From positions 1 to 64,000 of the forward strand of contig NZ_BOMG01000062.1 of the NCBI RefSeq assembly GCF_016862075.1: DNA of 64,000 nt, written 5' to 3'. The position numbers and the translations under genes were made by a program. Position 1 is the stretch's first letter, and every line of letters begins with the position of its first letter. A model generated the notes under the pieces. It saw nothing but the letters and a program-made list of their open reading frames with translations. It made no database searches and was not told where the DNA came from. Positions 1 to 6,962 of the stretch are shown here, piece by piece. Origin of the DNA: Actinoplanes couchii (GTDB lineage: Bacteria; Actinomycetota; Actinomycetes; Mycobacteriales; Micromonosporaceae).

Positions 1-110
1 AGCACGCGGCGCAGCGGTGGCGCCAGCACGCGGCGCGGCGGTGGCGCCAGCACGCGGCGCGGCGGTGGCGCCAGCACGCGGCGCGGCGGTGGCGGTGTTG
101 GCACGCGGCG
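1..110. repeat. 24-bp tandem repeats in 3' part of the DUF3800 gene
   Basis: Units at 1-24, 25-48 and 49-72 differ by one base (an A/G change), followed by decaying copies to about 110. On the minus strand they code for APRAGATA octapeptides in frame. The array continues past the window edge. Confidence 0.9.
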
Positions 111-936
111 CAGCGGCGGTGTCCGTGCGCGGGGCAACGGCGGTGCCTTCTTTGCGCAGGGCGACGGTGGTGTTCGGGCCGGGAGACGGGGGTGTGGGGC
201 CGGGCCGGGTTCGGGTGACCTCGAGGAGGGCGTCTCGGGCCTGGAGGAAACGGGTGATCGCCGCGGCGTTGGGTGTGCGGCGTTTGGGGCGGACCAGGTC
301 CTCGAAGGCGACCAGGAACGGGGTCCACTGGGCTTCGGCTGGGCGGGCGGCGTGGTACAGGGCCTCGGCGTCAGCCCGGGTCGCAGCGGTCAGGTGGGTT
401 CCGGCCGTGTAGGAAGGCTCGTTCAGCAGCAGGTCGATGACCCGGGTGACCAGGAAGAACTCCTTGTCGATCAGGTGTACCCGGGCGCGTCCGGGCAGGC
501 GCGCCAGGAACCATGCGGCGGCGGATACGGCACCGGCGCGCCGGAGGAAGTGACCGGACTTCAGCTCGTGCGGTGACAGGCGGAACTCGGTTCGCAACTC
601 GGTGATCAGGGCGTGCGCTTCGTCCGGGGTCAGGTCGGTGCTCGCGTGGGTGATCACCGGCTCGGTCGAGCGGAGCAGATTGGTCCCGGAGAACCCGGAC
701 TCGTCACAGGCGACCTCGACGACAGCTCCGGTCAGCACCCCGGCCGGTGGTAGACCGCCTTGCATCCGGGCCGGTGGCAAACCGCCTTGCATTACGGCTG
801 GTGTTAGGCCGCCCTGTATCCGGGCCGAGGGTATACCGCCTTGCAATCCGGCCGGTGGTAGCCCGCCGTGCATGTTGGCGGGTGGCGAACAGGCCTGCAG
901 CGGCGACCTGGGTGTGCCCTCCGTCATGGCGACCAT
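1..936 (-). CDS. DUF3800 domain protein, 3' end outside window
   Basis: Open on the minus strand from an ATG at 936 (alternative ATG at 927) through the window edge. A DUF3800-like acidic motif CDESG lies at residues 77-81, followed by a conserved-looking body (LSPHELKSGHFLRR, then VHLIDKEFF). DUF3800 proteins are RNase H-fold proteins of unknown role; the D-E pair is the expected first part of the active site. The N-terminus (about residues 22-68) is built of 9-residue repeats and the C-terminus runs into APRAGATA repeats, both coded by tandem DNA repeats, so the ends look variable while the core is conserved. Family assignment rests on the motif only. Confidence 0.6.
   Translation of the reverse strand, partial: MVAMTEGTPRSPLQACSPPANMHGGLPPAGLQGGIPSARIQGGLTPAVMQGGLPPARMQGGLPPAGVLTGAVVEVACDESGFSGTNLLRSTEPVITHASTDLTPDEAHALITELRTEFRLSPHELKSGHFLRRAGAVSAAAWFLARLPGRARVHLIDKEFFLVTRVIDLLLNEPSYTAGTHLTAATRADAEALYHAARPAEAQWTPFLVAFEDLVRPKRRTPNAAAITRFLQARDALLEVTRTRPGPTPPSPGPNTTVALRKEGTAVAPRTDTAAAPRANTATAAPRAGATAAPRAGATAAPRAGATAAPRA
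750..884. repeat. Five degenerate 27-bp tandem repeats
   Basis: Units at 750-776, 777-803, 804-830, 831-857 and 858-884 share the core accgccttgcatccgg. On the minus strand they encode in-frame 9-residue repeats of the type GGLPPARMQ near the N-terminus of the DUF3800 protein. Confidence 0.85.
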
Positions 937-1165
937 GCTGGTGCGGTCGGCGGGTGGTGACAACTCAATTGCGGAGGGCGCACGTCCGGTCCTGGGATGG
1001 AGCAGATAGGACGCAGGCCACAGGCGCATCGCCCGGTGAGGATGCGGGACGCTATTACGCGGACAACGGTGTCGTCTCCGAGTACGCCTGGCTGCTCGGC
1101 CTTCTGCTCTGGCTGCCGTCGCTGTTCACCGTGGCTGACCCCCTTCCGCACCCCCAATCGACTTC

Positions 1166-1573
1166 ATGATCAACCTGGTGATGCTGCTGAGCTGGGTGCT
1201 CGCGTGGATGTTCTTCGCCCCGATCCTGTTCCATCAGGCGAACCGCTACATGCTGCCGGTGCTGATCCCGCCCGGAACGATGAAGATCGTGGCGGTCGGC
1301 GTCATCGTCGGTCTGCCGTCGGTCCTGATCTACCTGCTCCGCCGTCGTTTTGTGGCCGTCCTGCTGTGGAACCAGATCAACCCGCGCCATCTGGGCATCA
1401 GCGGCGTCGTGGTGCTGGTCGTCGCGCTGCTGCTGGCGCAGCTGGCCCGGTTCGTCGATCCGGCTACGGTCGGTGCCGGATTCTTCCTGATCCTGCTGTT
1501 CTTCTACGCGTGGGTGCTGCGCCGTCTGCACGGACGGTTCCCGCCGCCGGAGGACTGGAACCCGATGGCCTGA
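1166..1573 (+). CDS. Small multi-pass membrane protein
   Basis: 135 residues with about four hydrophobic segments (roughly 2-22, 34-56, 71-90, 97-113) and a basic-acidic tail ending PPPEDWNPMA. No family recognised. The ATG at 1166 is the first start in this frame, but it sits directly at the beginning of a membrane helix. The preceding sequence in another frame also encodes a hydrophobic stretch, so the N-terminus may be longer in relatives. The next gene, also a membrane protein with a similar end (ERFPG versus GRFPPP), follows 21 bp downstream, which suggests one transcript and possibly an old duplication. Confidence 0.6.
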   Translation: MINLVMLLSWVLAWMFFAPILFHQANRYMLPVLIPPGTMKIVAVGVIVGLPSVLIYLLRRRFVAVLLWNQINPRHLGISGVVVLVVALLLAQLARFVDPATVGAGFFLILLFFYAWVLRRLHGRFPPPEDWNPMA

Positions 1574-1594
1574 GAAAGCCCTGAGGAACCCCTG

Positions 1595-2014
1595 ATGACT
1601 GTCGCACGCTGGCTGGCCGTCCCGGTCGCACTCGCCGCCGGTATCGCCGCCGGAGCCCACGTCACCGCACTCGACGCCGGTGAGCCGTGGCGGACCTTGC
1701 AGGAGGCGTTGCGCCCGGACGGCCTGGGCATCATCACCGTCAGTCTGGTCTGGCTGGTGGCCGGAGCCCTGGTGCAGACGCCTGTCGCGCTGCGCCGGGA
1801 CGCCCGGGTCGGCACCGGCTGGATGGTGATCCTCTGGCTGGTGGCGATCACCCTTGTGGTCGCCGTGCTGCTCGCCACGGTGCTGCTCGCGCTGGTGGCC
1901 GGTGACCTGGTCACGCTGGTGGCGCCGCTAGGCCTGCCGATCGCTTACGGGTGGACGCTGCTGTATCTGCAGGAGCGATTTCCCGGGGCGAAGGCCGGGG
2001 ATCCGCTCGAGTAG
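1595..2014 (+). CDS. Small multi-pass membrane protein
   Basis: 139 residues with four predicted membrane segments (about 6-24, 45-65, 78-102, 108-126). It ends in a cytoplasmic-type tail YLQERFPGAKAGDPLE. Function unknown. It is probably co-transcribed with the preceding membrane protein gene (21 bp gap). Its last 87 bp overlap, tail to tail, the end of the minus-strand radical SAM gene. Both reading frames look genuine over that stretch, but one of the two stops could be misplaced. Confidence 0.6.
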   Translation: MTVARWLAVPVALAAGIAAGAHVTALDAGEPWRTLQEALRPDGLGIITVSLVWLVAGALVQTPVALRRDARVGTGWMVILWLVAITLVVAVLLATVLLALVAGDLVTLVAPLGLPIAYGWTLLYLQERFPGAKAGDPLE

Positions 2015-2833
2015 CCCGTCGGCATAGACGTCCCGCAGGTTCAGCGGTTTCAGGTGCACGTACCCGATGTGGCAGTCGCACCGGGAATTGGTGCAGTCAC
2101 GTGGTTGCAGCCCGGCGCGCCAGCTCCCGTCGTACAGATTGCCGATCGGTGTCTTGATGAAGTGGCACCGCCGGACCGTGCCGTCGCCGAGGACCGAGAT
2201 GGCCGTCTCGCCGGCGTGGCAGGGCCGGCCGAGCGACGGATGCGGCCGGACACTGTCGCCGAAGAGCGGGTCCAGCGCCGTCCACAGCGTCTCCTCCTCG
2301 GAGGTGTAGACGTGCCCTTCGGCGGCGTTGATCCACAGGTAGACGCCGGGGGAGAGGGCTTCGCGCAGCGCCACCGCCTCGGCGTGATGCTCGGGAAACC
2401 CGACGACCCCGACCGAGTAACGGATGCCGAGGGTGTCGAGTTCCCGGCAGCGGGCCAGGAACCGCTCCCGGGTCACCTGCCCCGGATGGTAGGTGGTCCA
2501 CAACGCCGCCACCTGCGGGTTCGCGTCGGCGAGCCAGCCGGTGCGGGCGGCCAGGTTGGTCTGGATCGCGACCCGGGCCACGTGCGGCTGGTGCGAGAGC
2601 CGCACGACGGCGTCCCGGTACCAGGACCGGGTCAGGCCTTCGCCCCACGGCGTGAACAGGATCGACAGCCGCCGGTCGGTGGTCGCGGTGACCCAGCCGA
2701 CGAACCGTTCCAGGTCGGCCCGGTCGGCGCGCAGCAGGTCCGGCGGGTCGACCTTCTTGGCGAATGGGCAGTACGGACAGTCGTAGTTGCAGCTGGCGAG
2801 CGGCCCCCGGTAGAGCACGTAGAGATCGTTCAT
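1928..2833 (-). CDS. STM4011 family radical SAM protein
   Basis: 301 residues. The radical SAM cluster motif C15-x3-C19-x2-C22 (CNYDCPYC) would bind a [4Fe-4S] cluster for S-adenosylmethionine cleavage. The C-terminal half has more cysteines (GRPCHAG, RRCHF, DCTNSRCDC), resembling the auxiliary-cluster region of SPASM/Twitch enzymes. The ATG at 2833 overlaps the upstream stop as ATGA, fixing the start and implying coupled translation. It is the last gene of an STM4015-4014-4013-4012-4011 operon; this order and the family resemblance are the basis for the name. The reaction and substrate are unknown. The 3' end overlaps a convergent gene by 87 bp. Confidence 0.85.
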   Translation of the reverse strand: MNDLYVLYRGPLASCNYDCPYCPFAKKVDPPDLLRADRADLERFVGWVTATTDRRLSILFTPWGEGLTRSWYRDAVVRLSHQPHVARVAIQTNLAARTGWLADANPQVAALWTTYHPGQVTRERFLARCRELDTLGIRYSVGVVGFPEHHAEAVALREALSPGVYLWINAAEGHVYTSEEETLWTALDPLFGDSVRPHPSLGRPCHAGETAISVLGDGTVRRCHFIKTPIGNLYDGSWRAGLQPRDCTNSRCDCHIGYVHLKPLNLRDVYADGLLERIPGLRPGKSLLQIQQRPPVSDRQA

Positions 2834-4134
2834 CGGGCCACGTACGCCGTCATCGCCGCCCGAACCGTCCCGGACACCAGCCACGGCCCGATCGTGTCGG
2901 ACTGTGCCAGCCCCGCCGAGGTCAGCGTGGTGCGCGAGGCGTCCAACCAGCCCCGCGACTCCAGCTCGGCGAGCTGCGGGAAGTCGTCGTCGTGGGTGGT
3001 CCCGAACCGCTGCCGGTAGGCGGCCGCGTCCACCCCGTCGGCCCGCAGCAGCGATTTCAGCAGCCAGCGCCGTCGTTGCTCGACCGCGTCCAGGTGGAAG
3101 CCGATCTCGGCGAACCGGAAGTCGTCGGCCGGCCGCGACAGGTAGTCGTCGATCACCGCGCGCACCTCGGACACCGCCACCGCGTAGTCGAACGAGTAGT
3201 GCAGCGACGTGGTGTACGACCGGGCCCCGCACCCCAGCCCGACCATGCCGTCGTCCTGGCAGCAGTAGTCCGGGCCGTCCGGCTGTGGGGCGTCGGCCCG
3301 CCGGAACTGGCGCATCGAATGCCGCACGTAGCCCGCGGCGGTGAGCACCTCGACCGCCTGCCGGTACAGCTCCTGGCGCTGCCGGTCCCAGTCGGCGCGC
3401 GCGTGGGCCCGCCGCCCGAGCCCGGTCAGTGGCCGCACGTACAGCGGGTACAGGTACAGCTCCTCGGGGTGCCATTTCAGCGCCTCGTCGAGGGAGTGCT
3501 GCCAGCTCTGCGGGGTCTGCCCGTCGATGCCGTAGATCAGGTCGATGTTGAGGACCGGGATCCGCGCGTCCCGGATGGCCTGCAGCGCGCCGAGCACCTC
3601 GGTCAGCTGTTGCGGCCGCCCGGCGGCGTGCGCCTCGGGGTCGAGGAAGGACTGCACGCCCATGCTGATCCGGGTGGTCTGATGCTCGGCGAGCACGGCC
3701 AGCCGGTCGGGGGTGGCGGTCGCCGGTGACGTCTCCACCGACAGTGGCACCGGTGTGGCCCCGAACGTGTCGTGCACGATGCCGAACAGCGTCTCCAGCT
3801 CGGGCGCGGTCAGGTAGGTGGGGGTGCCGCCGCCGATGGCGACGCGGGAGAAGACCGCGCCGGGGGAGAGGCTGTCCCGAACCGCCGAGGCCTGCCGGCG
3901 CAGCTGTTTCAGGTACGCCGTGACCTGCTCCTCCGGCGGGTTGGCCCGGGTGAAGAGGTTGCAGAATCCGCAGCGCATCTCACAGAACGGCAGATGCACG
4001 TACCCGAAGAGCGAGTCCTGCCCTTCGGCCTGCCACACGTCGGTGAGGGTGGGCCGCGGTTCCAGACGACGGTAGGCGGTCTTGTGCGGGTACGCGTACA
4101 GGTACCCCTGGTAGGGAGAGTCGTCGAGGTTCAT
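2830..4134 (-). CDS. STM4012 family radical SAM protein
   Basis: 434 residues, HemN/HemW-like architecture. The cluster motif is C51-x3-C55-x2-C58 (CEMRCGFC), followed by the glycine-rich AIGGGTPTYL of coproporphyrinogen oxidase-like radical SAM proteins and a C-terminal winged-helix-like region. The start is the ATG at 4134, whose ATGA overlaps the stop of the hydrolase gene; an in-frame start at 4173 would lie inside that gene. Despite its HemN resemblance, placement in the STM4011-4015 operon argues for a dedicated role with the second radical SAM enzyme rather than haem synthesis. Substrate unknown. Confidence 0.87.
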   Translation of the reverse strand: MNLDDSPYQGYLYAYPHKTAYRRLEPRPTLTDVWQAEGQDSLFGYVHLPFCEMRCGFCNLFTRANPPEEQVTAYLKQLRRQASAVRDSLSPGAVFSRVAIGGGTPTYLTAPELETLFGIVHDTFGATPVPLSVETSPATATPDRLAVLAEHQTTRISMGVQSFLDPEAHAAGRPQQLTEVLGALQAIRDARIPVLNIDLIYGIDGQTPQSWQHSLDEALKWHPEELYLYPLYVRPLTGLGRRAHARADWDRQRQELYRQAVEVLTAAGYVRHSMRQFRRADAPQPDGPDYCCQDDGMVGLGCGARSYTTSLHYSFDYAVAVSEVRAVIDDYLSRPADDFRFAEIGFHLDAVEQRRRWLLKSLLRADGVDAAAYRQRFGTTHDDDFPQLAELESRGWLDASRTTLTSAGLAQSDTIGPWLVSGTVRAAMTAYVAR

Positions 4135-4916
4135 GGCGCTCCCAGGATGAAGTCGGCGTAGGGCACGGTCCACACGGCCTCGTGGGCGACCCGGTGGCCG
4201 ACGTGACCGTCCTCGCCGTAGAGGGTTCCGTGGTCCGAGCAGATGATCACCTGGCAGGGCCGTCCACGGCCGCTGACCAGGTCGAAGAGCCGTCCGAGTC
4301 GCCCGTCGACGTACTCCAGGGCGGCCGTGTGGGTGGACAGGCCGTCCTCGGCGGCGCCGGGGACGTAGTGCCGGTTGGGCTGGTGCATCGCGGCCACGTT
4401 GAGGAACGTGAACAGCGGTCTCGACGGCGGCAGCTCGCCGATGATCTTCTCCAGCCGGTCGAGCTGGGCGCCCACACAGTCCGGCGCGGTCACACCGAAC
4501 GCCGGCTCCCAGTGCGACTCGGCGAACAGCCCCGGCAGCACCCGGCCCAGGGGCGCGGCCGGGTTGAAGAAGCCGACCCCGCCCAGGCAGACCGTGTGGT
4601 AACCCTCGGCGGCCAGCGCGGTCGGCAGATCCGGATGGTCGAACACGTAGGTCCGCGGGCCGCTGCTCTCGCTGCCGCCGAACCGGGCCGCGAACAGCCG
4701 CTCGTGCGGCCCCGGCGTCACCGGGGTCGGCAGGAAACCCGCGAAGAACGCGTGATGCGCCGCGTAGGTGAACGAGGCCGGCGTGTGCCGCCGCTGCCAG
4801 GCCCCGCCGGGCAGCACCGACGCCAGCGTGGGGGTGTCGGCGGCGACTGCCGCGTCGTACCGCAGCGTGTCCAGGGTGACGAACAGCAGGTCATGGGTGC
4901 CGATCAGCGCACGCAT
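4131..4916 (-). CDS. STM4013 family sulfatase/phosphatase-like hydrolase
   Basis: 261 residues of the alkaline phosphatase/sulfatase superfamily. An N-terminal LLFVTLDTLRYDA supplies the first metal-binding aspartate and IICSDHGTLYGEDGHVGHR supplies the distal D-H and H ligands. The sulfatase Cys-x-Pro-x-Arg formylglycine motif is not present, so phosphate or phosphonate ester chemistry is more likely than sulfate. The protein is shorter than free-standing sulfatases. It overlaps the ATP-grasp gene by 13 bp and the radical SAM gene by 4 bp, so it is translated within the same operon. Confidence 0.85.
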   Translation of the reverse strand: MRALIGTHDLLFVTLDTLRYDAAVAADTPTLASVLPGGAWQRRHTPASFTYAAHHAFFAGFLPTPVTPGPHERLFAARFGGSESSGPRTYVFDHPDLPTALAAEGYHTVCLGGVGFFNPAAPLGRVLPGLFAESHWEPAFGVTAPDCVGAQLDRLEKIIGELPPSRPLFTFLNVAAMHQPNRHYVPGAAEDGLSTHTAALEYVDGRLGRLFDLVSGRGRPCQVIICSDHGTLYGEDGHVGHRVAHEAVWTVPYADFILGAP

Positions 4917-5941
4917 GCGGCCACCTGCGCGTCATAGGTGTCCTGCCCGTCGGCCAGCACCCCGGGCAGCAGGTCACCGAACGCGTTCACCTCGGCCACC
5001 GCGTGCCGCCGCCACCCGACACCGAACATCAGGTCCACCCCGACCTGCAGGGTCTGCGGGAAACACGCGGCCGCCCGCTCGCACGTCGCCATCGCCGCGG
5101 CCCACTCGCGCTCCCCGGCGGCTGCCCGGACCGCGGCCACGTCACCCCGGGCGTTGCCCAGGTGCAGGTTCGTCATCGGGGTCGTGCTGGTGCGCACCAC
5201 CACGTGCCGGGCCCGGCCGGCGATCACCACCACCCGCAGGTCGAGGACCCGGCCGCCGAGCCCGGCTTTCGGGAACCAGCGCTCCACGTGCAGCCCGTCC
5301 GGGGCCAGCAGGTCGACGATCGACGCGACGACCTCCTCGTCGGCATACCGGCGTACTGCCAGATTGTTGAACAGCGACCCGCCGCTGACCTCGACCGAGG
5401 TGACCGCGGTTACCTTCGGCCCGGCGACGGCGACCGCCATCACCCCGGACGCCGACGAGCCGTGCGACGGCTTGACGAAGAACCGGCGCCAGCCGCTGGC
5501 GCGCAGCGCCGCCCAGCCGCCGACCGGGCCGAACGCCTCCGGGACCGGCACACCGGCCGCCGACAGCAGCGCGTGACAGCGCGGCTTGTCGGTCATGGTC
5601 AGGATGTCGGCGGGCTGGTTGAGCAGCCGCCCGCCGCCCGCCTCGATCCGGGCCAGGGCGGCCCGCAGCCCGGCGAACCAGTCGGCCGCGCCGGTGATCC
5701 GGCCGTGCTCGGCGACCTCGGCCGGGCGGCCGCTGCCCAGCTCGCGCAGCAGCCGGTCGACCTCCGGATCCTCACCGGGGGAGTCGATACGGACCAGCGT
5801 GCCCGGCCCGGGCACCCGGCCGGTGGTCAGCACGTCGCGCCAGCCGAAGACCTCCGGCGGCGGGAGGCCGGCCCGCTCGGCGGCGGCACGGAACAGGGCG
5901 ACCCGGCGGTTCTCCGGGATGCCGACGACGGCGAGGCGCAC
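4904..5941 (-). CDS. STM4014 family ATP-grasp protein
   Basis: 345 residues, GTG start at 5941. The body has ATP-grasp features: the lysine-bearing FFVKPSHGSSASGVMAV for ATP binding, an RVLDLRVVVIAG strand, and VGVDLMFG followed by VAEVNAFGD near the end, the usual Mg/ATP carboxylate-Asn region. Such enzymes join a carboxylate to an amine or thiol through an acyl phosphate, so this protein probably forms an amide bond in the cluster product. One base separates it from the upstream stop codon. The substrate is unknown. Confidence 0.85.
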   Translation of the reverse strand: MRLAVVGIPENRRVALFRAAAERAGLPPPEVFGWRDVLTTGRVPGPGTLVRIDSPGEDPEVDRLLRELGSGRPAEVAEHGRITGAADWFAGLRAALARIEAGGGRLLNQPADILTMTDKPRCHALLSAAGVPVPEAFGPVGGWAALRASGWRRFFVKPSHGSSASGVMAVAVAGPKVTAVTSVEVSGGSLFNNLAVRRYADEEVVASIVDLLAPDGLHVERWFPKAGLGGRVLDLRVVVIAGRARHVVVRTSTTPMTNLHLGNARGDVAAVRAAAGEREWAAAMATCERAAACFPQTLQVGVDLMFGVGWRRHAVAEVNAFGDLLPGVLADGQDTYDAQVAACVR

Positions 5942-5942
5942 C

Positions 5943-6860
5943 TTACTCGGCCACCACCGTGTAGCGGCCGTGCCGTGTCTCGTCCTGTGGGTCGGAGACG
6001 TCGACGGCGACCCCGGGCAGCTCGTCGACGACCCGCTGGGCCATCTCCTTGGTCATGAAGTGGTGGTGCAGGTCGAGCGCGGTCAGGTGGGTGAGCGGCT
6101 GCCCGGCCAGCAGCGACTCGGCGCCCGCGTCACCGAGCACGCCCAGCGACAGGGCCAGCGAGTCCAGCCGGGCCACCACCGGCGCCGACGCGACGGCCGC
6201 CGCCAGGTCCTCGGCGATCTCCGAGTTGCACAGGCCCAGGTGGGTGAGGGCGGGGAAGGCGCGGCCGGACAGGATCGGGGCCAGGTCGTCGACGGTGATG
6301 TCGCCGCCGTAGTTGTCCACGCCCAGCCACAGCTCCAGACGACTCAGGTTGGGCAGGTCGCAGGCGAGGATGCCGGTCAGCACCGGGGTGCTCAGCCCGC
6401 CGCTCTGGATCACCAGCTCCCGCAGGCCCTCGTGACGCAGCGGGCTGAACGCCAGCCCCTGCGCGCCGCGGATCCAGAGCCGCTCCAGCGCCGGGAACGC
6501 GGCGAGCAGCGGCTGGTAGTCGCCCTGGTTGATCCAGGAGATCTCGCACTGCTCGTAGCTCATCTCGCCGACGAACAGCGACCGCAGCCCGGTGAGCCGC
6601 CCGGCGTTGCCGATCAGCAGCTCGGCGGGGAACTGGGTGTCGTAGGCCTCGCCCCACTCGCCGATGATCAGCGCGGTCGGGCCGGCCGGGCCGGTGCGCT
6701 CCAGCAGCCTGTCGAAGGCCCGCTGCAGCTCGCCCTCCTCGGCCTCGTACTCCAGGTCGATGCGCCAGGCCACGGCGGACGGGTCGGCGGGACGGTCGTC
6801 GTCCTCCACGGCCACGACGGGCAGGCCCGCGAACGTCGTCAGAAAGTGATGGATGGTCAT
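5943..6860 (-). CDS. STM4015 family leucine-rich repeat protein
   Basis: 305 residues. About residues 70-270 carry leucine-rich repeats (for example LPNLSRLELWLGVDN, FPALTHLGLCNSEI, LTALDLHHHFM). No signal peptide or membrane segment is visible, so it is probably a cytoplasmic binding scaffold. It is the first gene of the STM4011-4015 operon, with a strong purine-rich ribosome binding site (gaggggga) just upstream of the ATG at 6860. The divergent DUF6055 gene starts about 100 bp away, so both promoters share 6861-6962. Confidence 0.83.
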   Translation of the reverse strand: MTIHHFLTTFAGLPVVAVEDDDRPADPSAVAWRIDLEYEAEEGELQRAFDRLLERTGPAGPTALIIGEWGEAYDTQFPAELLIGNAGRLTGLRSLFVGEMSYEQCEISWINQGDYQPLLAAFPALERLWIRGAQGLAFSPLRHEGLRELVIQSGGLSTPVLTGILACDLPNLSRLELWLGVDNYGGDITVDDLAPILSGRAFPALTHLGLCNSEIAEDLAAAVASAPVVARLDSLALSLGVLGDAGAESLLAGQPLTHLTALDLHHHFMTKEMAQRVVDELPGVAVDVSDPQDETRHGRYTVVAE

Positions 6861-6926
6861 CGGGACTCCCCCTCTAGCAGTGCCGGAAAGCTAGCAGGAC
6901 CCTCCGACACTTTTCTCGACGAGACC

Positions 6927-6940
6927 TGGGAGCGTTCCCA
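6927..6940. promoter_or_regulatory. LacI-family (CebR-like) operator
   Basis: The 14-bp near-palindrome TGGGAGCGTTCCCA differs at one base from the published Streptomyces CebR box TGGGAGCGCTCCCA. It covers the place where the -35 of the DUF6055 gene would lie, so it probably represses that gene in the absence of a cello-oligosaccharide-type inducer. No cebR gene is in this window. Confidence 0.65.
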
Positions 6941-6949
6941 GAATTGGTC

Positions 6950-6955
6950 TATTGT
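6950..6955 (+). promoter_or_regulatory. Probable -10 (TATTGT), leaderless
   Basis: TATTGT ends 7 nt before the ATG at 6963, the spacing expected for a leaderless actinobacterial transcript. No ribosome binding site is seen between them. Confidence 0.5.
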
Positions 6956-6962
6956 CCGTTCC

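Noticed and set aside
1..884. Arrays at the left end as a CRISPR
   Set aside because: Units are contiguous without unique spacers and are in frame with a coding sequence.
5586..6962. Long plus-strand ORF leading into the DUF6055 gene
   Set aside because: It is antisense to the ATP-grasp and LRR genes; the signal peptide, -10 and operator place the true start at 6963.
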